64,000 nt of DNA from Agrobacterium tumefaciens (lineage in GTDB: Bacteria; Pseudomonadota; Alphaproteobacteria; Rhizobiales; Rhizobiaceae). The DNA lies in the NCBI RefSeq assembly GCF_005221325.1, contig NZ_CP039888.1, positions 682,001-746,000 of the forward strand. Reading direction: 5' to 3'. The notes beneath the pieces were generated by a model that was not told the origin of the DNA, did not search any database, and was given only the letters and a program-made list of their open reading frames with translations. The position numbers and the translations under genes are program-made. Positions 54,713-64,000 of this stretch are shown here, piece by piece. The stretch's first letter is position 1. Each line of letters opens with the position of its first letter.

Positions 54713-56700
54713 TCAACGAGATCGGCCATTATGTCCTCGTTCTGGCGCTTGGTGTGGGGCTGATTGTCTCGACGCTGCCGGTCATCGGCGCGCGCCGCAA
54801 CGACCGCGCATTGATGGACGTCGCGTCCATCGGCTCTGTTTTGATGTTCCTTCTGGTTGGCCTGTCTTTCGCGGCACTGACGCGCGCCTATGCCGTTTCG
54901 GATTTTTCCGTGCGCAACGTCTGGGAAAACTCCCATTCGCTGATGCCGATGCTCTACAAGCTGACCGGCGTGTGGGGCAATCACGAAGGCTCCATGCTGC
55001 TGTGGCTGCTCATTCTGGTGTTTTTCAGCGCGCTCGTCGCCGCCTTCGGCCGCAACCTGCCGGAAACGCTCAAGGCCAATGTGCTTGCGGTACAGGCATG
55101 GATTTCCGTCGCCTTCCTGCTGTTCATCCTGCTCACCTCCAACCCCTTCCTGAGACTGGAGCGGGTGCCGGCCGAAGGGCAGGACCTCAATCCCATCCTT
55201 CAGGATTTCGGCCTCGCCATCCATCCGCCGCTGCTTTACCTCGGTTATGTCGGCTTTTCCGTCTGTTTCTCCTTTGCCGTCGCAGCACTTCTGGAAGGCC
55301 GGATCGACGCCGCCTGGGCGCGCTGGGTAAGGCCTTGGACGCTCGCCGCGTGGACCTTTTTGACCGCCGGTATCTCCATGGGCTCCTATTGGGCCTATTA
55401 TGAACTCGGCTGGGGCGGCTGGTGGTTCTGGGATCCGGTGGAAAACGCCTCCTTCATGCCGTGGCTTGCCGGCACCGCGCTGCTGCATTCGGCGCTCGTG
55501 ATGGAAAAGCGCGAGGCGCTGAAAATCTGGACCGTGCTTCTGGCGATCATGACCTTTTCGCTGTCGCTGCTCGGCACCTTCCTCGTGCGCTCCGGCGTTC
55601 TGACCTCCGTACATGCCTTTGCCACCGACCCGAGCCGCGGTATCTTCATTCTCGGCATTCTGACGATATTCATCGGTGGCGCCTTTGCGCTCTTTGCCTG
55701 GCGCGCACCGACGCTGAAGGCCGGCGGCCTGTTCGCGCCGATCTCGCGTGAGGGGGCGCTCGTCCTCAACAACCTGATCCTGACGGTCTCGACCGCCACG
55801 GTGTTGATCGGCACGCTTTACCCGCTCATTCTCGAAACCCTGACGGGTGAAAAAATCTCGGTCGGTGCGCCGTTCTTCAACCTCACCTTCGGCCTTTTGA
55901 TGATCCCGGTCCTGATCGTCACGCCATTTGGGCCGATGCTGGCCTGGAAGCGCGGCGATCTTCTCGGAGCCTTCCAGCGGCTTTATGTGGCTGCCGCCAT
56001 TGCAGCCCTTGCCGGGCTGGCGCTCTGGTATGTTGAAAATGGCGGTCCGGTGCTGGCAGCGCTCGGCATTGCCGCCGGTTTCTGGTTGATCTTCGGGGCG
56101 CTCACCGATCTCTGGTATCGCGCCAATTTCGGCAAGCTGGCCTTCGGCATCGCGTTCCGCCGCCTGAAAGGCCTGCCGCGCTCGGCCTTCGGTACGGCGC
56201 TGGCGCATATGGGTCTTGGCATCACCGTGCTCGGCATCGTCATCGTCACCACCTATGAGACCGAAACGGTTCTGGAAATGAGACAGGGCATGGTGGCGGA
56301 AGCGGGCGGTTACAGCCTGACCTTCGACGGCATCCGCCACGCCGTTGGCCCTAATTTCACCGAGGATCGCGGCCATTTCACCGTGCGTAAGGCGGGTGTG
56401 GAGGTGGCCGACGTCTGGTCGTCCAAGCGGCTTTACACCGCCCGCCGCATGCCGACGACGGAAGCCGGCATCCTGACCTTCGGCCTCAGCCAGCTTTATG
56501 TTTCGCTCGGCGACCCCATGGCCGATGGCGGCATGGTGGTTCGTATCTGGTGGAAACCCTTCATCCTCTGCATCTGGGGCGGCACGCTGTTCATGATGGC
56601 GGGCGGTTTGATCTCGCTCTCCGACAGACGGTTGCGGGTGGGTGCGCCGACCCGCAAGGCGAAGCCGGTCCGGACGGCGATGCCGGAGGCGGCGGAATGA
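54709..56700 (+). CDS. ccmF: Heme lyase subunit CcmF (CycK)
   Basis: A 663-residue, multi-span inner-membrane protein of the heme-handling superfamily. The WWD-type motif [20 protein letters not shown] (about residues 237-256) and the conserved heme-ligating histidines are visible ([15 protein letters not shown] and the [11 protein letters not shown] block). It reduces and ligates heme to apocytochrome c with CcmH. It overlaps ccmE and ccmH (ATGA). Full length compared with the family. Confidence 0.95.
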   Translation: MINEIGHYVLVLALGVGLIVSTLPVIGARRNDRALMDVASIGSVLMFLLVGLSFAALTRAYAVSDFSVRNVWENSHSLMPMLYKLTGVWGNHEGSMLLWLLILVFFSALVAAFGRNLPETLKANVLAVQAWISVAFLLFILLTSNPFLRLERVPAEGQDLNPILQDFGLAIHPPLLYLGYVGFSVCFSFAVAALLEGRIDAAWARWVRPWTLAAWTFLTAGISMGSYWAYYELGWGGWWFWDPVENASFMPWLAGTALLHSALVMEKREALKIWTVLLAIMTFSLSLLGTFLVRSGVLTSVHAFATDPSRGIFILGILTIFIGGAFALFAWRAPTLKAGGLFAPISREGALVLNNLILTVSTATVLIGTLYPLILETLTGEKISVGAPFFNLTFGLLMIPVLIVTPFGPMLAWKRGDLLGAFQRLYVAAAIAALAGLALWYVENGGPVLAALGIAAGFWLIFGALTDLWYRANFGKLAFGIAFRRLKGLPRSAFGTALAHMGLGITVLGIVIVTTYETETVLEMRQGMVAEAGGYSLTFDGIRHAVGPNFTEDRGHFTVRKAGVEVADVWSSKRLYTARRMPTTEAGILTFGLSQLYVSLGDPMADGGMVVRIWWKPFILCIWGGTLFMMAGGLISLSDRRLRVGAPTRKAKPVRTAMPEAAE

Positions 56701-57164
56701 GGGAGGTTGTGGTAAGGCTCGCTCTTCTTCTCACTCTCATCTTCGCTGCAGCTTCTCCCGCTATCGCCTTCAACCCGGACGAAGTGCTCAAAGACCCCGT
56801 GCTGGAACAGCGCGCCCGCAACCTCACGTCGCAGCTCCGCTGCATGGTTTGCCAGAACCAGTCGATCGATGACAGCAATGCCGAGCTGGCGCGTGACCTG
56901 CGTGTCCTCGTGCGCGAAAGGCTGGTTCAGGGCGACAGCGACAAGGCCGTCATCGATTATGTCGTTTCGCGTTACGGCGAGTTCGTGCTCTTGAAGCCGC
57001 GTCTCAGCCTGCGCACCGTGCTTTTGTGGGGCGCGCCCATCGGCCTCACCCTTGCCGGGATTTTCGCCGTCGTCGTGTTTTCGCGCCGCCGCGCCACTCA
57101 GGAACGCCCACAAAAACTGAGTGCGGATGAAGAAGCGCGCATTCGCAATCTCATTGAAAAATAA
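56697..57164 (+). CDS. ccmH: Cytochrome c maturation thioredoxin-like CcmH (CycL)
   Basis: A 155-residue protein with a signal peptide ([20 protein letters not shown]), a periplasmic domain with the redox pair [20 protein letters not shown] (Cys49, Cys52), [12 protein letters not shown] and a C-terminal membrane helix ([20 protein letters not shown]). It reduces the CXXCH thiols of apocytochrome c. The start overlaps the ccmF stop. It ends the ccmIEFH operon; a 153-base gap precedes degP. Confidence 0.94.
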   Translation: MREVVVRLALLLTLIFAAASPAIAFNPDEVLKDPVLEQRARNLTSQLRCMVCQNQSIDDSNAELARDLRVLVRERLVQGDSDKAVIDYVVSRYGEFVLLKPRLSLRTVLLWGAPIGLTLAGIFAVVVFSRRRATQERPQKLSADEEARIRNLIEK

Positions 57165-57317
57165 CCTGATTTCATTTTCGTCTTCGGTTCTTTTTCAACA
57201 TTACGGATTTTTCATTCCTCAGACACTTCGCCGTAAGGTGTTGCCTCCTATATCTTCATCATCCACCGCTTCCCCGGTCACACGGGTTTCAGTCTGAATG
57301 AAGAAAGAAGGTACACC

Positions 57318-58886
57318 ATGTCTCATTCGCAAAACGGCCATTCCTCGCTGAAGACGGCCTCGCTGAAGACGGCCCTGAAGGCCACGACCGTTGGCGGCCT
57401 CGCGGCGCTGATGCTGTCGACGGGTATCGCCGCACCGATCCTCCACTCCTTTGCCGCCCCCGTCGAAGTGACCGCACCGCAGGTTCCGAGCTTCGCCAAT
57501 GTGGTTGATGCCGTCTCGCCCGCCGTCGTTTCCGTTCGCGTGCAGTCGAACGTGCAGCCGGCTTCCGACGATTCCAGCAACTTCTCCTTCAATTTCGGCG
57601 GCCGCGGCCTCGACCAGCTGCCGGATGACCATCCGCTGAAGCGTTTCTTCAAGGAATTCGGCGGCCCCAACCAGGATCGCTCCGACCGTGGTCCGAACCG
57701 TCACCGTGACGGCAAGGGTCCGCTGCGCCCTGTTGCCCAGGGCTCCGGCTTCTTCATCTCCGAAGACGGTTATGTCGTCACCAACAACCACGTCGTTGAC
57801 GACGGTTCCGCCTACACGGTCGTGATGAATGACGGCACCGAACTCGAAGCCAAGCTCGTCGGCCGCGACCCGCGCACCGATCTGGCGCTTCTGAAGGTCG
57901 ATGTGAACCGCAAGTTCACCTATGTGAAATTCGCCGATGACACCAAGATCCGCGTAGGTGACTGGGTCGTCGCCGTCGGTAACCCCTTCGGCCTCGGCGG
58001 TACGGTCACCTCGGGCATCATTTCGGCCCGCGGCCGCGATATCGGCTCCGGCCCCTATGACGACTATCTGCAAATCGACGCTGCCGTGAACCGCGGTAAC
58101 TCCGGTGGCCCCGCCTTCAACCTCAACGGTGAAGTGGTCGGCATCAACACAGCCATCTTCTCGCCCTCCGGCGGCAATGTCGGTATCGCTTTCGCCATCC
58201 CGTCCTCGGTTGCCAAGGATGTGATCGCCGACCTGCAGAAGGACGGCAAGGTGGAGCGCGGCTGGCTCGGCGTGCAGATTCAGCCCGTCAGCAAGGATAT
58301 CGCCGAATCGCTCGGCCTTGCTGAAGCCAAGGGTGCTCTCGTTGTTTCGCCGCAGTCCGGCTCGCCGGGCGACAAGGCCGGCATCAAGCAGGGTGACATC
58401 ATCACCGCCGTCAACGGCGATCCCGTCAAGGATGCCCGCGACCTCTCGCGCCGCATCGGCGGCATGGCCCCCAATGCCAAGGTCGAAATCTCACTGTGGC
58501 GCGGCGGCAAGTCGCAGTCCGTGACGGTGACGCTCGGCGATCTCACCAGCGATGAAGCCTCGAAGTCGGCACCAACCCAGAACGACGACAAGGGCAGCCA
58601 GTCTTCCAGCGAGAAGGTGTTGTCGAGCCTCGGCCTGACGGTATCCCCTTCCGATGACGGCAACGGCCTTGCCATCACCGATGTCGACCCCGACAGCGAT
58701 GCCGCTGCCCGTGGCCTGAAGACGGGTGAGAAGATCACCTCGGTCAACAACCAGCAGGTGGCTTCCGCAGCCGATATCGAGAAGATCCTCGAGCAGGCCA
58801 AGAAGGACGGACGCTCCAAGGCGCTGTTCCAGATCCAGACGGATGACGGCAGCCGCTTCATCGCTCTGGATATCGACCAGGGCTGA
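57318..58886 (+). CDS. degP: DegP/HtrA-type periplasmic serine protease
   Basis: A 522-residue protease: a signal-like N-terminus (TTVGGLAALMLSTGIAAPIL), a trypsin-like domain with His158 (VVTNNHVV), Asp188 (RTDLALLKV) and Ser262 (RGNSGGPA), then two PDZ domains (GWLGVQIQPVSKDIAESLGL and LTVSPSDDGNGLAITDVDPD). It degrades or refolds damaged envelope proteins. The long acidic region before the catalytic domain (GGPNQDRSDRGPNRHRDGKG, about residues 114-135) is the LA loop. The gene stands alone between the ccm operon and a two-component system, and ends at a hairpin. Confidence 0.95.
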   Translation: MSHSQNGHSSLKTASLKTALKATTVGGLAALMLSTGIAAPILHSFAAPVEVTAPQVPSFANVVDAVSPAVVSVRVQSNVQPASDDSSNFSFNFGGRGLDQLPDDHPLKRFFKEFGGPNQDRSDRGPNRHRDGKGPLRPVAQGSGFFISEDGYVVTNNHVVDDGSAYTVVMNDGTELEAKLVGRDPRTDLALLKVDVNRKFTYVKFADDTKIRVGDWVVAVGNPFGLGGTVTSGIISARGRDIGSGPYDDYLQIDAAVNRGNSGGPAFNLNGEVVGINTAIFSPSGGNVGIAFAIPSSVAKDVIADLQKDGKVERGWLGVQIQPVSKDIAESLGLAEAKGALVVSPQSGSPGDKAGIKQGDIITAVNGDPVKDARDLSRRIGGMAPNAKVEISLWRGGKSQSVTVTLGDLTSDEASKSAPTQNDDKGSQSSSEKVLSSLGLTVSPSDDGNGLAITDVDPDSDAAARGLKTGEKITSVNNQQVASAADIEKILEQAKKDGRSKALFQIQTDDGSRFIALDIDQG

Positions 58887-58898
58887 TAAGCTGAAAGG

Positions 58899-58928
58899 CG
58901 ACGCCGGTTCTTTTCGGAGCCGGCGTCG
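58899..58928 (+). terminator. Stem-loop after degP
   Basis: CGACGCCGG (58899-58907) pairs with CCGGCGTCG (58920-58928) across a 12-base loop, 12 bases after the degP stop. There is no clear T tract, so it may be a 3' stabiliser or weak terminator. Confidence 0.55.
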
Positions 58929-58980
58929 TATCTCGCACTTGTGATGGGCGGTTGAGCATGGCAGGGCGTCGCGGCCCGTT

Positions 58981-59104
58981 TCTTCTCCCCGAGGGGGAGA
59001 AGATGCCCCGAAAGGGGCAGATGAGGGGGTAACCTCTCAGCCCGTCGCCAACGCCGCCCCCCTCATCCCACTGCCGCGACCTTCTCCCCGGCGGGGAGAA
59101 GAAA
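58981..59104. repeat. Type B repeat pair downstream of degP
   Basis: TCTTCTCCCC/GGGGAGAAGA (58981-59003) and CTTCTCCCC/GGGGAGAAG (59081-59101) flank a CAGATGAGGGGG / CCCCCCTCATCC inverted pair, the same layout as 38656-38780. The right edge continues with AAACAAGCGGCACCCGC, shared with the copy at 38778. Confidence 0.75.
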
Positions 59105-59187
59105 CAAGCGGCACCCGCCCGATCCAAAGGCGGTTAGCGGTCTTGAAGTGCGATGGTGCCAATGACCAGGTCTTCGGAGGAAACCTT

Positions 59188-59946
59188 ATGGAAAACAAGG
59201 TTCAGGAAATGTCTGTCGCATCTGTTTCCGGTTGTGTCGAAAAGGGCGACGGCGCTATTGTCCCGCACATGAAGATTCTTGTCATTGAAGACGACCTCGA
59301 GGCTGCGGCCTATATGACCAAGGCGTTCCGCGAAGCCGGGATTGTCGCCGATCACGCCAGCGATGGCGAGAGCGGTTTGTTCATGGGCTGTGAGAATTCC
59401 TACGACGTGCTGGTGATCGACCGCATGCTGCCGCGCCGCGACGGGCTTTCCGTCATCAGCGAGCTGCGCCGCCGCGGCATCGAGACGCCGGTGCTGATCC
59501 TTTCCGCATTGGGTCAGGTGGATGACCGCGTGACGGGCCTGCGCGCCGGCGGCGATGATTACCTGCCGAAACCCTATGCCTTTTCCGAACTGCTTGCGCG
59601 CATCGAGGTGCTGGGCCGCCGCAAGGGCAAACCCGAGCAGGACATGATCTACCGCGTCGGCGATCTCGAACTCGACCGGCTGTCGCATGACGTTCGCCGT
59701 GGCGGCAAGGAAATCCTGCTGCAGCCGCGCGAATTCCGCTTGCTGGAATATCTGATGAAGAATGCCGGCCAGGTGGTGACCCGTACCATGCTTCTGGAAA
59801 ACGTCTGGGATTATCACTTTGACCCGCAGACCAATGTCATCGACGTGCATGTTTCGCGCCTGCGCTCGAAGATCGAGAAGGACTTCGAGAAGCCGCTCTT
59901 GAAGACCATTCGCGGCGCTGGTTACATGATGAAGGACGAGGGCTGA
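59188..59946 (+). CDS. OmpR-type response regulator
   Basis: A 252-residue regulator with about 27 extra residues before the receiver domain. The receiver (MKILVIEDDLEAAAYMTKAF, Asp78 in VLVIDRMLPRRDG, LPKPYAFSELLARIE) is followed by a winged helix (LLQPREFRLLEYLMKNAGQV, TNVIDVHVSRLRSKIEKDFE, GAGYMMKDEG). GGAGG lies 7 bases before ATG 59188; ATG 59269 would give the classic length. It is directly followed by its kinase. The target is unknown. Confidence 0.9.
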   Translation: MENKVQEMSVASVSGCVEKGDGAIVPHMKILVIEDDLEAAAYMTKAFREAGIVADHASDGESGLFMGCENSYDVLVIDRMLPRRDGLSVISELRRRGIETPVLILSALGQVDDRVTGLRAGGDDYLPKPYAFSELLARIEVLGRRKGKPEQDMIYRVGDLELDRLSHDVRRGGKEILLQPREFRLLEYLMKNAGQVVTRTMLLENVWDYHFDPQTNVIDVHVSRLRSKIEKDFEKPLLKTIRGAGYMMKDEG

Positions 59947-61365
59947 TTGGCGAAAATGGCCCGCCTCAGAATATTGTTCAGATCGACGGCGGTGCGCCTC
60001 TCGGCGCTTTATATCCTGCTGTTCGCCCTCTGCGCCGCCTTCCTCGTCTTTTACGTCACCGCCCTGTCGGAACGGCTGCTGAACCAGCAGACGCGTGATG
60101 CCGTTCTGCAGGAAGTCTCGGATGTGCAGCGCATCTATAATCGCGGCGGCATCAATCCACTGCTGAGGATGATGGAGCGCCGCGCCCGCCAGCCGGGCGC
60201 GAGCCTTTACATCATTGCCGGCCCGAATGGCGAAATCCTTGCCGGCAACGTCGCCTCCGTACAGCCCGGCGTCTTCGACAAGGAAGGTTGGACGGGTTTC
60301 CCCTTCCGTTACGAGCGTTATTCCGAAAGCGGCGACAGCGTGCAGCATCTCGCCACCGCCAATGTTTTCATGCTGGACAATGGCCTGCGCATCCTGATCG
60401 GCCGCGATCTCGGCGAGCCGACAAAGTTCCGGGCCCTGGTGCGCAATGCGCTGATGGTGGCGCTTGCGATCATGAGCGGCGGTGCCTTGCTCATCTGGTT
60501 CGGCATCGGCCGCAATGCTCTGAAGCGCATCGACCGCATGTCCGCGGCGACCAAGAAGATCATGGCCGGCGACCTTTCCCAGCGCCTGCCGCAGGGCCGC
60601 TCCGGCGATGAATTCGACCGGCTGTCCGGCTCGCTCAATGCCATGCTCGGCCGCATCGAAAAGCTGAACGAGGGCCTGCGGCAAGTCTCCGACAACATCG
60701 CCCATGACCTGAAGACACCGCTGACGCGGCTTCGCAACAAGGCGGCCGCAGCACTTGATGACAATGACGAGACGAAACGGCGCGCCGCTCTTGAAGGCAT
60801 CATCGCGGAATCCGATCAGCTCATCCGCACCTTCAACGCGCTGTTGATGATCTCCCGCGTCGAGGCAGGCTCGATTGCCGCCGAAATGACCGATGTGGAC
60901 ATGTCGGCGATTGCCGCTGACAGCGCCGAACTCTACGAGCCGGTGGCCGAGGATGCCGGCCTTGCGCTGGAATCGCAGATAGAGCCGGACCTTTCGGTGC
61001 AGGGCAATCGCGAACTGATCGGGCAGGCGCTTTCCAACCTCATCGACAATGCCATGAAATATGCCTGCGAAGGCGAGGGCGACAAAAAACTCGTCGTCCG
61101 TCTGGTGAAGGAGGCGGAGGCGATTGTGCTCTCCGTCGCCGATAATGGTCCCGGCATTCCCGCCGACAAGCGCGGCGAGGTGCTGAAGCGTTTCGTGCGG
61201 CTGGATGAGAGCCGCTCCAAACCGGGCACGGGCCTTGGCCTGTCTTTGGTTGAGGCCGTGATGGAGCTGCACGGCGGATCGCTGGTGCTCTCGGACACGG
61301 ATGCCACCAATACGGCCTGTCCGGGACTGACCATTTCGATGGTTTTCCCCATTTCAAAGCCTTAA
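59947..61365 (+). CDS. Sensor histidine kinase partner of the response regulator
   Basis: About 472 residues: a helix near the N-terminus (LSALYILLFALCAAFLVFYV), a periplasmic segment of about 130 residues, a second helix (ALMVALAIMSGGALLIWFGI), HAMP (KRIDRMSAATKKIMAGDLSQ), HisKA with SDNIAHDLKTPLTRLR (His253) and an ATPase domain with LSNLIDNAMKYAC, VADNGPGIPADK and GTGLGLSLVEAVM. TTG 59947 directly follows the regulator stop and has GAGGG nearby; ATG 59956 is an alternative start. The pair lies just after degP, so an envelope stress role is possible but unproven. Confidence 0.88.
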   Translation: MAKMARLRILFRSTAVRLSALYILLFALCAAFLVFYVTALSERLLNQQTRDAVLQEVSDVQRIYNRGGINPLLRMMERRARQPGASLYIIAGPNGEILAGNVASVQPGVFDKEGWTGFPFRYERYSESGDSVQHLATANVFMLDNGLRILIGRDLGEPTKFRALVRNALMVALAIMSGGALLIWFGIGRNALKRIDRMSAATKKIMAGDLSQRLPQGRSGDEFDRLSGSLNAMLGRIEKLNEGLRQVSDNIAHDLKTPLTRLRNKAAAALDDNDETKRRAALEGIIAESDQLIRTFNALLMISRVEAGSIAAEMTDVDMSAIAADSAELYEPVAEDAGLALESQIEPDLSVQGNRELIGQALSNLIDNAMKYACEGEGDKKLVVRLVKEAEAIVLSVADNGPGIPADKRGEVLKRFVRLDESRSKPGTGLGLSLVEAVMELHGGSLVLSDTDATNTACPGLTISMVFPISKP

Positions 61366-61533
61366 GTCGAGCGATCTGCGAGAACCCGCCGATATTCACG
61401 CAGAAATTCTTCTGCCTTCGGGAAATAACTGTCTTTTGAGATTGAATTGAAAGACGAACGGAAGAATAGTTGTAAGCATTATTGCTGAACTTATTCGTCG
61501 GTTGCACAGCAATCGACAAAGGGCGTGTGACGG

Positions 61534-61959
61534 ATGACAGGTATATTTCCCTCGGCGAACGGCCGGCATCAACCGATCATCCTGTTCGACGCCGAATGTG
61601 TTCTGTGTTCTGCCAATGCGCAATTCGTGCTGCGGCATGACCGGGCGGGCCATTTCCGGCTGGCCTCCATGCAGGGCGCTGTCGGCACGGAAATCTACCG
61701 GCGTTACGGCATGGACCCGAAAAATCCCGTCAGCATGCTCGTTGTCGATGGCGACAGGATGCGACAGGACAGCGACGCCGTCCTGAGCATCTACGAGGCG
61801 CTCGGTATGCCCTGGCGGCTGGTGTTCGTCTTGCGGATCATTCCCGCATTTTTGCGCGATCCCGTCTATCGCTGCTTTGCCCGCAACCGCTACCGCTGGT
61901 TCGGAAAACGTGAACAATGCTGGGTGGCGCCGCCGGAATACAGGGACCGGATTCTTTGA
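61534..61959 (+). CDS. DCC family thiol-disulfide oxidoreductase (DUF393)
   Basis: A 141-residue protein with the DxxCxxC motif FDAECVLCSANAQFVLRHD near the N-terminus, then FRLASMQGAVGTEIYRRYGM and a C-terminal FVLRIIPAFLRDPVYRCFAR with a second cysteine pair region. DCC proteins are small thioredoxin-fold redox proteins of unclear target. It is followed 61 bases later by the saccharopine-dehydrogenase/DUF4166 gene, which may be its partner. Confidence 0.88.
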   Translation: MTGIFPSANGRHQPIILFDAECVLCSANAQFVLRHDRAGHFRLASMQGAVGTEIYRRYGMDPKNPVSMLVVDGDRMRQDSDAVLSIYEALGMPWRLVFVLRIIPAFLRDPVYRCFARNRYRWFGKREQCWVAPPEYRDRIL

Positions 61960-62020
61960 GCAAGGTGAGGACTACCCGTTCAAGCAATCCCGGCATCGGC
62001 ACAAATGCGATGGCAACGTG

Positions 62021-63742
62021 ATGAAAATATTGATTCTCGGTGGTTATGGCGTGTTCGGCGGCCGGTTGACGGAATTGCTGGCCGATATTTCCAGCATTGA
62101 AATTCTTGTCTGCGGCCGCAGCCTTGCGCGGGCGCAGGCCTTTTGTGCTGGATGGCACGGAGAGGCGCAACTGCGTCCTCTGATGCTCGATCGGCGTGAT
62201 ATCGCCGAGGCTTTGCGCATCCATAAACCCGATCTCGTGGTCGATGCCTCCGGGCCGTTCCAGAATTACGGCGACGCCTGTTACGCCGTGATAGAGGCCT
62301 GCATCGACGCTGGAACCGACTATCTCGATTTTGCCGATGCCGCCGATTTCGTTTTCGGGGTGAACCGGTTCGACGCGCGGGCCAAAGCTGCCGGTATTTT
62401 TGTACTGTCCGGCGTCAGCAGCTTCCCGGTGCTGACAGCGGCTGTGCTGCGCGAGATGGCAAAGACCATGGAGATCGCCACTGTCGAGGGCGGCATAGCG
62501 CCATCCCCCTATGCCGGGATCGGTCTCAACGTCATGCGTGCGGTCGTGGGTTATGCCGGTGCGCCGATCAAGCTCTGGCGACATGGCAGGTTGGCGCACG
62601 GCATCGGTCTTGCGGAAAGCATGCGTTTCACCGTGGCCGTGCCCGGCAGGCTGCCGCTGCGCAATATTCATTTTTCGCTGGTCGACGTACCGGATCTGCA
62701 GGTGATCCCGCCCGAACATCCGTCGATGACGGATCTATGGATGGGTGCCGGCCCGGTTCCGGAATTTCTGCACCGCATGTTGAATCTTCTCGCGAAGGTG
62801 AGGGCGCGGTTCGGCCTTCCTTCATTCGCGCCGCTGTCACCGCTCTTTCATGCCGTGCTGAACCGCATGCGCTTTGGCGAACATCGCGGCGGCATGTTCG
62901 TTCGCGCAAAGGGCAGGGCGTCGGGCAAGCCGGTGGAGATGAGCTGGCATCTTCTGGCCGAAGGTGATGACGGCCCCTACATTCCCTCCATGGCGATCGA
63001 GGCCCTTATCCGCAAGATGCTGAGCGGTGAGCGCCCGCTGCCCGGTGCACGCGCCGGCACTGGCGCACTGGAACTGACGGACTATAACCTGCTCTTTCAC
63101 AGCAAAACCATCTTCACGGGGTTTCGCAGAGAAGAACCCGGCGCGCCATTGTTCTACAGGCTTCTCGGCCCGGCCTTCGATGATTTGCCGCCGCCTGTGC
63201 GGGAGCTGCACGACAGCAATGAAGCGCGAGAGTGGCGTGGCGTTGCAGACATACGACGCGGAAAAGGCGTGCTGGTGCGCATGATTTCCGCGGCTCTCCG
63301 CTTTCCGCCGGCGGGAAAGCGGGTGCCGGTGAGCGTTGCCTTCACACCGGAAAAGGGGGCGGAGCGCTGGATACGGAATTTCGACGGCAGACGCTTCTCG
63401 TCCATGCTTTCGGCCGGAACAGGCAAGGATCAATATTTGCTGGCGGAGCGCTTCGGTTTCGTCACCGTTGCTCTGGCGCTGGTGATCGATGGTGGTCGGC
63501 TGGCTCTCGTGCCACGGCGATGGCACCTTCTGGGTGTGCCGCTGCCCGGCTTTCTTCTGCCGAGGGGCGTAAGCTTCGAGGCTGAAGCGGACGGTCGTTT
63601 TTGTTTCGACGTCGAAATTTCCTTGCCCTTCGCGGGTCTCGTCGTTGCTTACAAGGGTTTGCTGGAGCCGGCTGCCGGCTCCGCGAAACCGGGCAGCCCC
63701 AGTGAAACGCCGTGCGGCGCTTCACTGGGTGAGGAGGCGTAA
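62021..63742 (+). CDS. Saccharopine dehydrogenase-like/DUF4166 fusion protein
   Basis: A 573-residue two-part protein. The N-terminal Rossmann domain (MKILILGGYGVFGGRLTELL) with KPDLVVDASGPFQNYGDACY and the family motif GTDYLDFADAADF matches the saccharopine dehydrogenase-like group. The C-terminal part, from about residue 370 (FYRLLGPAFDDLPPPVRELH), matches DUF4166. No residue fixes a substrate. Start ATG 62021; the frame is open upstream into the DCC gene. The DCC and fusion genes are probably co-transcribed. Catalysis is inferred to be NAD(P)-dependent. Confidence 0.8.
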   Translation: MKILILGGYGVFGGRLTELLADISSIEILVCGRSLARAQAFCAGWHGEAQLRPLMLDRRDIAEALRIHKPDLVVDASGPFQNYGDACYAVIEACIDAGTDYLDFADAADFVFGVNRFDARAKAAGIFVLSGVSSFPVLTAAVLREMAKTMEIATVEGGIAPSPYAGIGLNVMRAVVGYAGAPIKLWRHGRLAHGIGLAESMRFTVAVPGRLPLRNIHFSLVDVPDLQVIPPEHPSMTDLWMGAGPVPEFLHRMLNLLAKVRARFGLPSFAPLSPLFHAVLNRMRFGEHRGGMFVRAKGRASGKPVEMSWHLLAEGDDGPYIPSMAIEALIRKMLSGERPLPGARAGTGALELTDYNLLFHSKTIFTGFRREEPGAPLFYRLLGPAFDDLPPPVRELHDSNEAREWRGVADIRRGKGVLVRMISAALRFPPAGKRVPVSVAFTPEKGAERWIRNFDGRRFSSMLSAGTGKDQYLLAERFGFVTVALALVIDGGRLALVPRRWHLLGVPLPGFLLPRGVSFEAEADGRFCFDVEISLPFAGLVVAYKGLLEPAAGSAKPGSPSETPCGASLGEEA

Positions 63743-63808
63743 GGGACAGGGACGCTTCCTCAGGGCAACAAGCGTCACGCCCGGCGGTGCATGGCCCGAT
63801 TTCGCGGC

Positions 63809-64000
63809 TCAGAATGTGTAGGACATGCCGATCATTGCGAAGGGCTGGATATCCTTCTTCGACAGGGGGCTGTCCTTGGCGTCGCCAATCAGGAAGCCGG
63901 CACCACCCATCCCCGTCACCGTCCAGTTTTCGGTCATCATGTAGGAGATCGAAGCGGTGGCATCGATGCGCTTGAAACCGGCCTTCGCATCATAGCGGCG
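63809..64000 (-). CDS. MipA/OmpV family outer-membrane protein, C-terminal end
   Basis: The last 63 residues of a leftward gene that runs off the right edge; stop at 63809-63811. The segment alternates strands, SISYMMTENWTVTGMGGAGF followed by KDIQPFAMIGMSYTF, ending in an aromatic Phe as do outer-membrane beta-barrels, and matches the C-terminus of MipA/OmpV proteins, which interact with lytic enzymes or scaffold. Only the family can be assigned. Confidence 0.8.
   Translation of the reverse strand, partial: RRYDAKAGFKRIDATASISYMMTENWTVTGMGGAGFLIGDAKDSPLSKKDIQPFAMIGMSYTF

Noticed and set aside
54577..56376. A 599-codon minus-strand frame over ccmF
   Set aside because: Composition is Arg/Gly/Glu-rich without any family signature; ccmF on the plus strand is unmistakable.
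59134..61272. A 712-codon open frame on the minus strand over the two-component system
   Set aside because: The plus-strand regulator and kinase have complete motifs; the antisense frame has none and is explained by GC-rich third positions.

Overview
The window is a GC-rich alphaproteobacterial chromosome segment, most likely from an Agrobacterium (Rhizobium/Agrobacterium group, tumefaciens/fabrum-like). The evidence is the C-terminus of a Ros/MucR regulator at the left edge, a DivJ-type kinase, a FeuN-FeuP-FeuQ set, a chromosomal class D beta-lactamase, an Abhydrolase_9 protein, and rhizobial intergenic palindromic repeats between many genes. No rRNA, tRNA, CRISPR array or insertion sequence was recognised. 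Gene names rest on motif recognition and remembered family sequences; no search was run.

Left part (1-31 kb) is mostly chromosomal housekeeping and small accessory modules: ros 3' end; a protein made only of a DnaA domain IV; DUF6456; SufE; DUF5330; a DivJ-like histidine kinase overlapping a peptidoglycan-binding membrane protein; DUF1491; DUF2336; a small ORF behind a structured leader; a split DUF1254/DUF1214 pair; divergent LysE exporter and ArgP-type regulator; a bifunctional penicillin-binding protein; a YcgN-type cysteine-cluster protein; a class D beta-lactamase and a methyltransferase. A copper module follows (MerR-type promoter, CopA ATPase, HmrR/CueR regulator, CopZ chaperone), then ParDE, an MFS transporter, a GH32 sucrose/fructan hydrolase, an HWE histidine kinase, SelO, a saccharopine-dehydrogenase-like enzyme with a divergent Lrp regulator, an HxlR regulator with a divergent NmrA-type oxidoreductase, and a membrane alpha/beta hydrolase.

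Central part (31.5-49.8 kb) is a Rhodobacterales/Rhizobiales-type gene transfer agent (GTA) structural cluster in canonical order: small and large terminase, portal, a gp3.5-position protein, prohead protease, capsid, head-tail proteins gp6-gp8, tail tube gp9, gp10 and its chaperone, tape measure, distal tail, hub, NlpC/P60 peptidase and the 1266-residue gp15 tail-tip protein, ending with a holin-like protein. The cluster is interrupted at three junctions: a GH19-type endolysin plus a Dabb protein between gp2 and gp3, an antisense MFS transporter between gp8 and gp9, and an antisense DUF4160-DUF2442 pair between gp10.1 and gp11. The embedded lysis genes and the antisense cargo are the most unusual part of the window.

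Right part (49.9-64 kb) is envelope and redox physiology: feuN-feuP-feuQ, a small lipoprotein, the cytochrome c maturation operon ccmI-ccmE-ccmF-ccmH (preceded by an FNR/FixK-type anaerobox), a DegP/HtrA protease, a second two-component system, a DCC-family thiol oxidoreductase, a saccharopine-dehydrogenase/DUF4166 fusion, and the C-terminus of a MipA/OmpV outer-membrane protein at the right edge.
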